DNA from: CAZOOW01 sp964581535
GTDB lineage: Bacteria > Patescibacteriota > Saccharimonadia > Saccharimonadales > Saccharimonadaceae
DNA: 64,000 nt
NCBI GenBank assembly: GCA_964581535.1
Contig: CAZOOW010000005.1
Location: 12,364-76,363 of the forward strand
Reading direction: 5' to 3'
Shown here: one piece after another, positions 57,359 to 64,000 of the stretch
How the letters are laid out: each line of letters starts with the position of its first letter
How positions within the stretch are numbered: the stretch's first letter is position 1
Position numbers and translations under genes: made by a program
The notes under the pieces: model-generated
The model's database searches: none
Told to the model about the DNA's origin: nothing
The model's input: only the letters and a program-made list of their open reading frames with translations

Positions 57359-57387
57359 TTGCATATCAGGGGCGAAAACGGTATAAT
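57359..57387 (+). promoter_or_regulatory. rpmF promoter
   Basis: TTGCAT (57359-57364), 17 bases, TATAAT (57382-57387). The leader of about 35 bases contains AAAGGAG (57412-57418). Confidence 0.7.
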
Positions 57388-57428
57388 GCTAGGCAAGTTT
57401 AAACAACCATCAAAGGAGTACTTTTTAC

Positions 57429-57572
57429 ATGGGTAAACCAAAGAAGCAAACCAGCCCTCGAAAGACCGGTCTGCGTCGTTCTCACTTGGTGCTGAAACTA
57501 GCCCGAGTTGTTAATGGCCGCTCACCAGTCAAAGTCCACACGACAAAGCGTGAAACTGGTAAAAAGAAGTAA
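57429..57572 (+). CDS. rpmF: 50S ribosomal protein L32, short cysteine-free form
   Basis: 47 aa. The N-terminus GKPKKQTSPRKTGLRRSHL fits the L32 start (PKKKTSxxRxxxRRSH). The usual C-terminal zinc ribbon (two CxxC) is absent; the tail is basic (KVHTTKRETGKKK). It has a good promoter and ribosome site. It lies upstream of nusB and rnc, whereas many bacteria have rpmF near fabD/plsX. Identification rests on the N-terminal half only, but size, charge and context support a ribosomal protein. Confidence 0.8.
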   Translation: MGKPKKQTSPRKTGLRRSHLVLKLARVVNGRSPVKVHTTKRETGKKK

Positions 57573-57615
57573 GCGCTAGTACTATAGAGAGTAATTTAAC
57601 GTAAACAGAACCGGT

Positions 57616-58074
57616 ATGGCATCAAATCGACACCTAGGACGTATCATCGCACTCCAAACTTTGTACGAGTTTGAATTTCGTACGCAGTGCGATGACGGTG
57701 CTGTGTCGATTGACGACATCCTCAAACGCAACATCGACCGATACAAAGACACGGTTGAAGACACGGATTTCATCCAGAAACTGGTACACGGCGTCTCGGG
57801 AAGTACCAAAGACCTTGACGAGATAATACAGCCAATTGCACCAGAATGGCCGATAGACCAAATAGCCCGTGTTGACAGAACGATACTCAGGATGGCGATT
57901 TACGAGCTGCGGGATTTCGCAGACATCGTACCACCGAAAGTCGTCATAAACGAAGCAGTCGAACTTGCCAAAGCCTTCGGTTCTGATAACTCCAGCAAAT
58001 TCGTGAACGGCGTGCTCGGCACGGCCTATCGAAAGCTGGTGGAAGGCAACACTAATGCAGACGCCAAAGATTGA
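57616..58074 (+). CDS. nusB: transcription antitermination factor NusB
   Basis: 152 aa all-helical protein. It has ALQTLYEFEFR at the N-terminus, VHGVSGSTKDLDEIIQPIAP, IARVDRTILRMAIYELRDF and PPKVVINEAVELAKAFGSDN then SSKFVNGVLGTAYRKL, all characteristic. With NusE and RNA boxA it prevents early termination in rRNA operons. Its 3' end overlaps the Nudix gene by 20 bases, and rnc follows, giving an rRNA-processing operon. Confidence 0.95.
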   Translation: MASNRHLGRIIALQTLYEFEFRTQCDDGAVSIDDILKRNIDRYKDTVEDTDFIQKLVHGVSGSTKDLDEIIQPIAPEWPIDQIARVDRTILRMAIYELRDFADIVPPKVVINEAVELAKAFGSDNSSKFVNGVLGTAYRKLVEGNTNADAKD

Positions 58075-58561
58075 CGGGCAGATCGACAAATTCAAGAAGT
58101 ATTTCTCCCGCAAAAAACAATCCATTGACGAAGTAGTCCGCGAACCGACGGCCGGGGGTATTGTCTTTCGTCGCGGTAAAGATAAAGATATCGAGATTTT
58201 GCTCATTCAGGATGCCAAGGATCGTTGGACTATTCCGAAAGGTCATATAGAGGAAGGCGAAACGGCACAGGAAACAGCTATCCGCGAGATCGGCGAAGAA
58301 GCCGGTATCAAAGAGTGCAAAGCCATTTGTTGGCTCGGTAAAATCCATTTTCGTTATCGCCGCGTAAGTACGCTAGTACTTATGACGACGCAAATATACT
58401 TAGTTCAAGCCCTCGGCGATACCGATGACATTCAAAAAGAAGAATGGATGAACGGCATAAAATGGTTTAAATTCCACGATGCCTTGGAAGTCATCGAATA
58501 TGAGGACATAGGAAAACTCATGCTACTCGCCCGTAAACGAATACGTCAACAAGGACTCTGA
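58055..58561 (+). CDS. Nudix hydrolase
   Basis: 168 aa. A complete Nudix box is seen: GHIEEGETAQETAIREIGEE followed by AGI (Gx5Ex7REUxEExGU). The N-terminal strand region is GGIVFRRGKDKDIEILLIQD with WTIPKGH. It hydrolyses a nucleoside diphosphate linked to some group; the substrate (Ap4A, oxidised dNTP, capped RNA) cannot be told. The position between nusB and rnc, overlapping nusB by 20 bases, hints at an RNA-related or coupled role, but this may be chance. A basic N-terminal stretch (KFKKYFSRKKQSID) is unusual and may touch RNA. Confidence 0.92.
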   Translation: MQTPKIDGQIDKFKKYFSRKKQSIDEVVREPTAGGIVFRRGKDKDIEILLIQDAKDRWTIPKGHIEEGETAQETAIREIGEEAGIKECKAICWLGKIHFRYRRVSTLVLMTTQIYLVQALGDTDDIQKEEWMNGIKWFKFHDALEVIEYEDIGKLMLLARKRIRQQGL

Positions 58562-58563
58562 AT

Positions 58564-59286
58564 ATGCTACATCATGTCGACACTCTTCCTTATCAGGAAT
58601 TCGCCCGAGAAAAGCTTGGCTTTGAATTCGAGAACATTCAGCTGCTTATCGATGCATTCACACACCGCAGCTATATGAACGAGCACAAAAAAAGTGCGCG
58701 GGTACACAACGAACGGTTGGAATTCCTCGGCGATGCCGTGTTGGAACTCAGTGTGACTGACTATTTGTACCGAAATTATAATGAACCTGAAGGAATCCTT
58801 ACCAGCTGGCGCTCAGCGCTGGTACGAACCGAGAGTATCGGGGCGGCGGGGCAGTCACTCGGCTATGAGCCGCTTATTCGTCTTTCGCGCGGTGAAAAAC
58901 GGGGGAGCGATAGAGCACGACAGCAGATTTTAGCCAATGCGTTCGAAGCACTCATCGGTGCAATCTATCTGGAACGAGGCTATGAAACAGCTGATGCTTT
59001 TATTAATACGAATATTCTCAGCAAACTGGACGGTATCCTAGAAGCAGGTTCGTGGCGAGACCCAAAAAGCCACCTCCAGGAGGTTTCTCAGGCCGTCGAT
59101 GGTGCGACTCCTCAGTACAAGGTCATCGAAGAAATCGGTCCGGACCACGAAAAAGTTTTTACGCTCGGTGTTTATGTTGGCGGAAAATTGCTCGGAACGG
59201 GAAGCGGCCACAGCAAGCAGATAGCTCAACAGGACGCTGCCAGAGCAGCGCTTGCTCACTACGCGAAACGGAAGCATTCGAAATGA
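58564..59286 (+). CDS. rnc: ribonuclease III
   Basis: 240 aa. The catalytic domain has the signature NERLEFLGDAVLELSVTDYL with the key Glu/Asp residues, and ILANAFEALIGAIYLERGYE with the second acidic site. A dsRNA-binding domain follows from about 165 (DPKSHLQEVSQAVDGATPQY; GSGHSKQIAQQDAARAALAH). It processes rRNA precursors and structured RNAs, possibly including the putative RNA at 13.6 kb. It sits two bases after the Nudix gene. Confidence 0.97.
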   Translation: MLHHVDTLPYQEFAREKLGFEFENIQLLIDAFTHRSYMNEHKKSARVHNERLEFLGDAVLELSVTDYLYRNYNEPEGILTSWRSALVRTESIGAAGQSLGYEPLIRLSRGEKRGSDRARQQILANAFEALIGAIYLERGYETADAFINTNILSKLDGILEAGSWRDPKSHLQEVSQAVDGATPQYKVIEEIGPDHEKVFTLGVYVGGKLLGTGSGHSKQIAQQDAARAALAHYAKRKHSK

Positions 59287-59337
59287 TATAGCTCATCATT
59301 CGTACCAGCTATACTTAACCTAAGAAGAAAGACTGTT

Positions 59338-60612
59338 ATGAATGATGAAATATATGAACTGATCCAAAAAGAAGAAGCTCGGCAACGTGATGGGCTTGAA
59401 CTAATACCGAGTGAAAACTATGTTTCACGAGCCGTTTTGGACGCGCTTGGAAGCGTATTTACGAATAAATATAGCGAAGGCTACCCCAAAAAGCGTTACT
59501 ACGGCGGACAAGAGTACACTGATGTAGTTGAGCAACTTGCTATCGACCGAGCGAAACAGCTTTTTGGTGCAGATCATGCTAACGTCCAGCCGCACAGTGG
59601 CGCCCCTGCTAACGAGGCGGTGTATAGTGCATGGCTAGAGCCAGGCGACACTGTGCTTGCGATGGATCTTAGCCACGGTGGGCATTTGACCCACGGTGCA
59701 CCAGTGACTCGTAGTGCCAAACTCTATAACTTTGTTCGTTATAAGATGAAAAATATTGAAACTGGCGAGATTGATTATGACGAGCTTTGTCGTTTAGCGC
59801 TTGTACATAATCCTAAGATCATTCTGGCCGGTTTTTCAGGCTACCCGCGTGAGCTTGACTATGATAAATTCGCGACTATCGGTCGGGAAGTTGGTGCGCT
59901 ACTTATGGCGGATATGGCGCATATCGCCGGGCTCATCGTCGGTGGAGTTGCAAAAAATCCATTTGACTTTGGGTTTCATGTCATAACGACGACGACTCAC
60001 AAAACATTGCGTGGTCCACGCGGTGGACTGATTCTTTCGAAAGGTGTGGTTTCGAACCCGCTGAAAGCACCGGAAAAAATTCTTGAAAACATTCCGACGC
60101 TCATCGATCGTGCAGTATTTCCCGGTATGCAGGGTGGTCCTCATATGAACACTATCGCAGCAAAAGCGGTTGCTTTCGGTGAAGCACTTAAGCCAGAATT
60201 CAAAGAATACGCCCAGCAGATCGTGGACAACGCTCATGTACTTGCAGAGGAAATGATAAAACGGGGATTTTACCTCATCACCGGAGGCACGAGTAATCAT
60301 CTTATACTTTCGGATGTTCAAAAGAGTTTTGGTATAGATGGTGGTGAGGTGGAAAAGGCGCTTGATGCCATAGGCCTAACGCTGAATAAGAACACTATTC
60401 CGGATGATGTGCTGCCCCCGTTTAGACCTAGCGGCATCCGCCTAGGAACTCCTGCACTGACGACTCGCGGCTTGAAAGAAAACGACATGCCTCAGATTGC
60501 TCAGTGGATGAGTCGAGGTATCGACGCGCGGGAAGATATGGGAGAATTGCAAAAAATACGAGCTGAAGTCAGAGAATTTGCACGGCAATTTCGTTTGCCT
60601 AGTGACGCCTGA
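59338..60612 (+). CDS. glyA: serine hydroxymethyltransferase
   Basis: 424 aa PLP enzyme interconverting serine and glycine with tetrahydrofolate. [71 protein letters not shown] and the PLP lysine in [17 protein letters not shown] are all present. It gives the cell glycine and one-carbon units despite the otherwise sparse metabolism. TATACT (59317-59322) and an AAGAAGAAAG ribosome site precede the ATG. Confidence 0.97.
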   Translation: MNDEIYELIQKEEARQRDGLELIPSENYVSRAVLDALGSVFTNKYSEGYPKKRYYGGQEYTDVVEQLAIDRAKQLFGADHANVQPHSGAPANEAVYSAWLEPGDTVLAMDLSHGGHLTHGAPVTRSAKLYNFVRYKMKNIETGEIDYDELCRLALVHNPKIILAGFSGYPRELDYDKFATIGREVGALLMADMAHIAGLIVGGVAKNPFDFGFHVITTTTHKTLRGPRGGLILSKGVVSNPLKAPEKILENIPTLIDRAVFPGMQGGPHMNTIAAKAVAFGEALKPEFKEYAQQIVDNAHVLAEEMIKRGFYLITGGTSNHLILSDVQKSFGIDGGEVEKALDAIGLTLNKNTIPDDVLPPFRPSGIRLGTPALTTRGLKENDMPQIAQWMSRGIDAREDMGELQKIRAEVREFARQFRLPSDA

Positions 60613-60641
60613 TTGACTTCTGTTAGTTCTTGAGGTACAAT
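60613..60641 (+). promoter_or_regulatory. rpsP promoter
   Basis: TTGACT (60613-60618), 17 bases, TACAAT (60636-60641). It overlaps the end of glyA. AGAGGAA is the ribosome site. Confidence 0.7.
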
Positions 60642-60694
60642 TGGTCACTGATTGTTATAAAAAAGTGAATTTACAGAGAGGAATCATCTAGTTC

Positions 60695-61096
60695 ATGCTC
60701 GCAATTCGTTTGCAACGCGTCGGTCGTAAAGGCCTGCCTATCTATCGTCTGGCTGTTCAGGAAGCACAGAGACATCCGTCAAGCGGTCGTGTTGTCGCCT
60801 ATGTCGGCAGTTACAACCCACACACAAAAGAGGTTAAAATCGACAAAGAAAAGGTCGAAACGTACCTTTCAAACGGTGCACAGCCAACACCTAGAGTTGT
60901 TCGATTGCTAAAAGAAGATAAGGTGAAGCTTCCAAACTGGGTAAAAGATCCCGCAGAGAAAAAACGCAGCATCAAACATACCGAAAAACTAAGGCGAAAC
61001 CGACCTGCTGAAGAAGCTCCAGTTGAAACTCCTGCAGAAGAACCAGCCAAAGAGACTGACGAAGCAGTTACAGAAGCAGAAGAAAAAGCAGAGTAA
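60695..61096 (+). CDS. rpsP: 30S ribosomal protein S16
   Basis: 133 aa. LAIRLQRVGRKGLPIYRLAV, VAYVGSYNPHTKEVKIDKEK and GAQPTPRVVRLLKEDKV are conserved S16 segments. A C-terminal extension (from about residue 90) is first basic, then acidic and Ala/Glu/Thr-rich. The gene heads an rpsP-khpA-trmD cluster, the common bacterial order, but rimM and rplS are missing from it here. Confidence 0.96.
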   Translation: MLAIRLQRVGRKGLPIYRLAVQEAQRHPSSGRVVAYVGSYNPHTKEVKIDKEKVETYLSNGAQPTPRVVRLLKEDKVKLPNWVKDPAEKKRSIKHTEKLRRNRPAEEAPVETPAEEPAKETDEAVTEAEEKAE

Positions 61097-61102
61097 ACGT
61101 TC

Positions 61103-61134
61103 AAAAACCGCCTCGAACTACGGGCGGTTTTTTT
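61103..61134 (+). terminator. terminator after rpsP
   Basis: ACCGCC (61107-61112) pairs with GGCGGT (61123-61128), then TTTTTT. khpA thus probably has its own transcript or depends on readthrough. Confidence 0.75.
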
Positions 61135-61184
61135 GTGCATGGTATACTTGTCATACAAACCGAGCTAATGTAGGAGAGGCCAAA

Positions 61185-61616
61185 ATGAGCAGTATTGACC
61201 AGCAATTCATCGAATATATCGTAAAATCACTCGTCGGAAATCCTGATGCAGTCAAAGTCGAACGAAGTGTCGACGAAAAAGGAGTGCTTCTAGAGCTTAC
61301 GGTTGATGCTGAAGACCTCGGCCGAGTTATCGGTAAACGTGGCTCAACTGCACAAAGCTTGCGTTCACTCCTACGGGCGCTCGGAACAAAAAACGACGCA
61401 CGTTATAACCTGAAAATCGTCGACGTTGACCGTCCAGAAGGCGAGCGCGATAAACCGCGACCTAAAAAACAGTCTGACGAGGAAACAACTACGACATCAG
61501 ATATCGATGTTGACGAGGCTGTGGAAAAAACCAAACCTGAGACTGTGGAAAAAGAGTCGGACCTGGCTGCAAAAACCCGCAAAGAGCTTGCGGATCTCGA
61601 TGATCTCGATATATAA
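61185..61616 (+). CDS. khpA: KH-domain RNA-binding protein KhpA, with acidic extension
   Basis: 143 aa from ATG 61185, which has AGGAGAGG upstream; a longer frame runs back into rpsP and is rejected. The KH domain has FIEYIVKSLVGNPDAVKVER and the loop GRVIGKRGSTAQSLRSLLRA (GxxG = GKRG). KhpA is normally about 80 aa; here a further 60 residues, rich in Asp, Glu, Lys and Thr, follow (DEETTTTSDIDVDEAVEKTK). KhpA works with KhpB in RNA-based control of growth and division. It sits between rpsP and trmD as usual. Confidence 0.92.
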   Translation: MSSIDQQFIEYIVKSLVGNPDAVKVERSVDEKGVLLELTVDAEDLGRVIGKRGSTAQSLRSLLRALGTKNDARYNLKIVDVDRPEGERDKPRPKKQSDEETTTTSDIDVDEAVEKTKPETVEKESDLAAKTRKELADLDDLDI

Positions 61617-61670
61617 TTAACCACAAGTTCAACCACAACAAACTGCGAGAACTTACAGCTCTATGCGAGC

Positions 61671-61741
61671 AACCCGCCAAACTACGGGCGGTTGAGAGCC
61701 TTATTTGTGCTAAAAAGCCTGACCTCGGTCGGGTTTTTTAG
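61671..61741 (+). terminator. two hairpins after khpA, the second a terminator
   Basis: ACCCGCC/GGGCGGT (about 61672-61692) is followed by CCTGAC-ctc-GGTCGGG with TTTTTT (61716-61740). Confidence 0.65.
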
Positions 61742-61776
61742 TTGCAAAACTTTTTATAACTGTTAGTCTTAAACAG

Positions 61777-62445
61777 ATGAAATCTGCGATAAAATTTCAG
61801 GTAATTACTCTATTCCCGGAAATGTTCACGGGCATTTTTGAAAACTCTATGATGTGGAAAGCGCAAAAAGATGGTATCGTCGAGCTCATAACGATTAATC
61901 TTCGCGAATTCGGCAAAGGTCCGCGCCGCACCGTCGATGATACGCCGTATGGCGGAGGCGATGGCATGTTGCTGATGGTTGAACCACTTTGGAATGCAGT
62001 AGAGAAAGCTAAAGCAAACGATCCGAACGCAAAAGTACTTTTGATGACACCGCGCGGCAGGCGATGGAAACAGCAGCTAGCCAAGGATTATTCCGCTTCC
62101 GAACGTGGCTATATCTTCATCTGCGGACGCTACGAAGGATATGACGAGCGAATCTTGAAGCTGGTCGATACGGAAATAAGTGTTGGTGATTATGTGCTAA
62201 CGGGCGGAGAGCTTCCTGCGATGACCGTAATCGATAGTATTGTCCGCTTGATGCCAGGGGTTCTGGGCGGCGAGACGAGTGCTGAGATAGAAAGCTTTTC
62301 CGATGGTGAAACACTAGAATTTCCACAATATACTCGACCAGAAGAATTCCATGGACTTAAGGTTCCAGAGATCCTACTTTCGGGAAACCACGGCGCTATA
62401 GATAAGTGGCGCCTAGCCAACTCGAAAAAATCATCACATAAATAA
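61777..62445 (+). CDS. trmD: tRNA (guanine-N1-)-methyltransferase TrmD
   Basis: 222 aa SPOUT methyltransferase making m1G37, which prevents +1 frameshifts. FQVITLFPEMFTGIFENSMM, the conserved DDTPYGGGDGMLLMVEPLW, the trefoil-knot region VLLMTPRGRRWKQQLAKDYS, FICGRYEGYDERIL and DYVLTGGELPAM are present, with the Asp-containing C-terminal part PQYTRPEEFHG. It is separated from khpA by terminator-like hairpins, so it probably has its own promoter; a weak TATAAC lies 16 bases before the ATG. Confidence 0.97.
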   Translation: MKSAIKFQVITLFPEMFTGIFENSMMWKAQKDGIVELITINLREFGKGPRRTVDDTPYGGGDGMLLMVEPLWNAVEKAKANDPNAKVLLMTPRGRRWKQQLAKDYSASERGYIFICGRYEGYDERILKLVDTEISVGDYVLTGGELPAMTVIDSIVRLMPGVLGGETSAEIESFSDGETLEFPQYTRPEEFHGLKVPEILLSGNHGAIDKWRLANSKKSSHK

Positions 62446-62467
62446 AACCGGCAGTTTTCTGCCGGTG
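62446..62467 (+). terminator. terminator after trmD
   Basis: CCGGCAG-tttt-CTGCCGG followed by TGTTT. A second hairpin (AATGCCCG with CGGGCATT, about 62480-62504) lies shortly downstream. The remaining bases up to 62741 are A/T-rich with no credible gene. Confidence 0.6.
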
Positions 62468-62741
62468 TTTGGATACCGTTAATGCCCGACAGAGGCCGGG
62501 CATTGAGTTGTTGTGTGGTGGAGACAAACGGGCGACACCGAATAAATTTCGCAATTTTTTTGAAATGTTTTTGTTTTCGTTATCGCTTGATGACTACTGT
62601 ATACCGCTTCGACAAAAAGCACAAGAGTTTTTACAGAAAAAACAACATAAAATGTTCACTCCAAGTATCTGGTGTTTAAACTTAAAATCTCGGCGCTATA
62701 TCTTGTACTCTGTATAATTAAAGCATGATAAGGAGGAAGAT

Positions 62742-63140
62742 ATGAGGTCATTAATAAAAAAAGCGTATGCGCACTGTGATATACCTTGCGGAATTTATGA
62801 AACAGATACAATGAGTCATGCTGCCGCGACCTGTAAGCGGATGATCGAAAAAATTGAAGAGTTAGGCGAACTAGATAACCTCGATAAGCACAACACTTTT
62901 GTGCGCTCGGTGATGACGAAAGAAAAACATGCCCAGCGGGTTAAAAAAGAACTATATATTCTATGGGGAGATTATTTTAAAACTGAACACCTGGAAAAAT
63001 ATCCCCAACTTCACGAGACGATTTGGAAAACCGCCAAACAAGCTAGCGAAGTAAAACAGACGGTGAGTAGGGAAGCAGCTGAAAAGTTGATCGAAATGGT
63101 GGGTGACGTCGCGCGGATATTTGCTGAAACGAAAAAATAG
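62742..63140 (+). CDS. sodN: nickel superoxide dismutase precursor
   Basis: 132 aa. The nickel-hook motif HCxxPCGxY appears as His11-Cys12-Asp-Ile-Pro-Cys16-Gly-Ile-Tyr19 after a ten-residue leader (MRSLIKKAYA). The leader must be cut so that His11 becomes the free N-terminus that binds nickel. The rest forms the expected four-helix bundle (ATCKRMIEKIEELGELDNLD; ILWGDYFKTEHLEKYPQLHE). It converts superoxide to hydrogen peroxide and oxygen. TATAAT (62712-62717) and AAGGAGGAAG precede the ATG. The next gene is its matching protease. Confidence 0.95.
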   Translation: MRSLIKKAYAHCDIPCGIYETDTMSHAAATCKRMIEKIEELGELDNLDKHNTFVRSVMTKEKHAQRVKKELYILWGDYFKTEHLEKYPQLHETIWKTAKQASEVKQTVSREAAEKLIEMVGDVARIFAETKK

Positions 63141-63145
63141 CAACC

Positions 63146-63889
63146 ATGCTGTCTATCCGGCGCGTTAGCGGTTTAAGTATGTCTCCAACTCTACAGGGCG
63201 GCGCGATTGTGGTTTTTAGGGGCAAGCATTCATATGCAGTTGGCGATATTTTGCTTGTAAAAACCCCAAACAGAGAAGTGGTAAAGCGTGTCCAGAAAAT
63301 TAAAAATGGGCGATACATCCTGATAGGAGATAATAGCGAACAGAGCTTTGACAGTCGACACTATGGAGCCGTTACAAAAGACGCTATAATCGGAAGCACC
63401 ATGATAGTACTCGATTTGCCCAAAGCCGTAGCGCCTCCTAAACTAATTAAGTCGTATGGAGTATGGCTTGGTCGAGCTCTAGCTGCATTTTTTGCCGCGA
63501 TGGCGCTCGTGCATCTTTTTAGGATCGATTCGTTCATCCCTATTCTTGATATGTACATACCTGGCGGTGTCGGCTGGGCAACGTTCTTAGCATTGGTTAT
63601 TTGTCTAGCTGAAATATTTGCTATCCCGTTTTTGTTACGTATGCGGCTGAGTCCGCTCGCTCATATGATCAGTGGCGCGCTGGTCGTGAAGGCGCCCCTT
63701 ATATGGTTTTTGCTGAATATTTGGTCGCTTGGTCAGCCTCAATCGACCGGCCAACTCGGGCAGTTCGTTGAGATACCCGCCACGTGGCTAAGTCTTCTTT
63801 TTAATCTCGTGTGGCTCGGAATGGCGTACTATGCTCTCTGGACTCTAGGATATAACCGCCTCAAAGTCCGCGACTTGTTGATAAAATAA
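63146..63889 (+). CDS. sodX: nickel SOD maturation protease SodX fused to a four-helix membrane domain
   Basis: 247 aa. Residues 1-95 are a small S26/S24-type peptidase: SGLSMSPTLQGG with catalytic Ser11, VVKRVQKI with Lys47 as general base, and LIGDNSEQSFDSRHYGAV. SodX proteins remove the SodN leader; adjacency 5 bases after sodN makes the partner clear. From about residue 104 to the end there are about four hydrophobic helices (LGRALAAFFAAMALVHLF; WATFLALVICLAEIFAIPFL; ISGALVVKAPLIWFLLNIW; TWLSLLFNLVWLGMAYYALW) resembling a DoxX-like domain. SodX is usually a short protein without this part, so the fusion is notable. It would tether maturation to the membrane. Confidence 0.85.
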   Translation: MLSIRRVSGLSMSPTLQGGAIVVFRGKHSYAVGDILLVKTPNREVVKRVQKIKNGRYILIGDNSEQSFDSRHYGAVTKDAIIGSTMIVLDLPKAVAPPKLIKSYGVWLGRALAAFFAAMALVHLFRIDSFIPILDMYIPGGVGWATFLALVICLAEIFAIPFLLRMRLSPLAHMISGALVVKAPLIWFLLNIWSLGQPQSTGQLGQFVEIPATWLSLLFNLVWLGMAYYALWTLGYNRLKVRDLLIK

Positions 63890-63929
63890 GGATACTCTAG
63901 TACAATACACCTCTGTTAGGCTCATATTT

Positions 63930-64000
63930 TGGGGATTGGCCAAGCGGTAAGGCAACGGGTTCTGGTCCCGTGATCGGGGGTTCGAATCCCTCATCCCCAG
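63930..64000 (+). tRNA. tRNA-Gln(CTG), CCA end outside the window
   Basis: Acceptor TGGGGAT pairs with ATCCCCA with discriminator G at the last base of the window. The anticodon stem-loop ACGGG-TTCTGGT-CCCGT gives CTG, and the T-loop is TTCGAAT. U1 at the start is typical of tRNA-Gln. Confidence 0.95.

Noticed and set aside
62469..62717. 82-codon frame between trmD and sodN
   Set aside because: It spans a GC-rich hairpin and an A/T-rich promoter region, with no ribosome site and random-looking composition.
1..64000. Recoding of UGA as glycine, as in some CPR lineages
   Set aside because: Several complete genes end with UGA at their family length (desulfurase 2258, ddl 42600, ligA 52585), so it is a normal stop here.

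Overview
The window reads as a chromosomal segment of a Patescibacteria/CPR bacterium, most probably Candidatus Saccharibacteria (TM7). This is an inference from gene content, not from a phylogenetic marker. It carries dense information-processing, tRNA-modification and cell-wall genes and almost no biosynthesis. Several proteins are reduced: an AlaRS without C-terminal domain, a 47-residue L32 and a MurF-like ligase without its N-terminal domain. It encodes several wall hydrolases and a secreted nuclease, as expected of an epibiont. Most genes have mid-40s to high-40s GC by eye. UGA is used as a normal stop, which argues against Gracilibacteria and Absconditabacteria.

Layout: 1-4.1 kb holds a TatD tail, two unknown genes and an operon of cysteine desulfurase, a DUF218 membrane protein, MnmA and a coiled-coil protein. 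4.2-12.1 kb holds alaS, an FtsA-like ATPase with a large bitopic protein, ruvX, mltG and a LysM-CHAP wall hydrolase behind a strong promoter and structured leader. 12.2-20.7 kb holds obg, then about 0.8 kb with no credible gene that looks like an independent structured RNA, a PaaX-like regulator, an ExoI-like nuclease, two small membrane proteins, uvrA and a DedA protein. 20.8-23.7 kb holds L25, trhO and a CHAP/glucosaminidase pair. 23.8-26.6 kb is a surface-protein region with a GC-rich secreted-protein gene between perfect 19-bp inverted repeats. 26.7-34.1 kb holds uvrC, pepP, a holin-family protein, secG, a peptide-binding lipoprotein-like receptor, a FAD oxidoreductase and two tRNA-Leu genes. 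34.2-43.8 kb holds an ECF sigma/membrane partner pair, tRNA-Val, typA, HD and Nudix proteins, a secreted DUF1524 nuclease, divergent rarA/ddl, a slipin and a DUF202 protein. 43.8-46.0 kb is a tRNA-rich stretch with odd tRNA-Cys and tRNA-Gly genes and a duplicated tRNA-Gly 3' end. 46.3-52.8 kb is a membrane-protein/LemA/HtpX cluster followed by ligA. 52.9-64 kb holds an RRM protein, murF, leuS, rpmF, nusB, a Nudix gene, rnc, glyA, rpsP-khpA, trmD, and sodN with its protease sodX fused to a membrane domain; tRNA-Gln closes the window.

Themes: tRNA quality and modification (MnmA, desulfurase, TrhO, TrmD, AlaRS, LeuRS), DNA repair (UvrA, UvrC, LigA, RarA, RuvX, ExoI) and cell-envelope work (MltG, CHAP proteins, glucosaminidase, Ddl, MurF, surface proteins). 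A recurring regulatory pattern is a -10 element, often extended as TGn-TATAcT, 6-11 bases before the start codon with no Shine-Dalgarno sequence. This implies widespread leaderless transcripts.

The best candidates for something undescribed are the roughly 770-nt RNA unit at 13.58-14.35 kb, the inverted-repeat-bounded GC-rich cassette at 24.64-26.40 kb, and the tRNA pair with altered elbow nucleotides at 45.0-45.3 kb.
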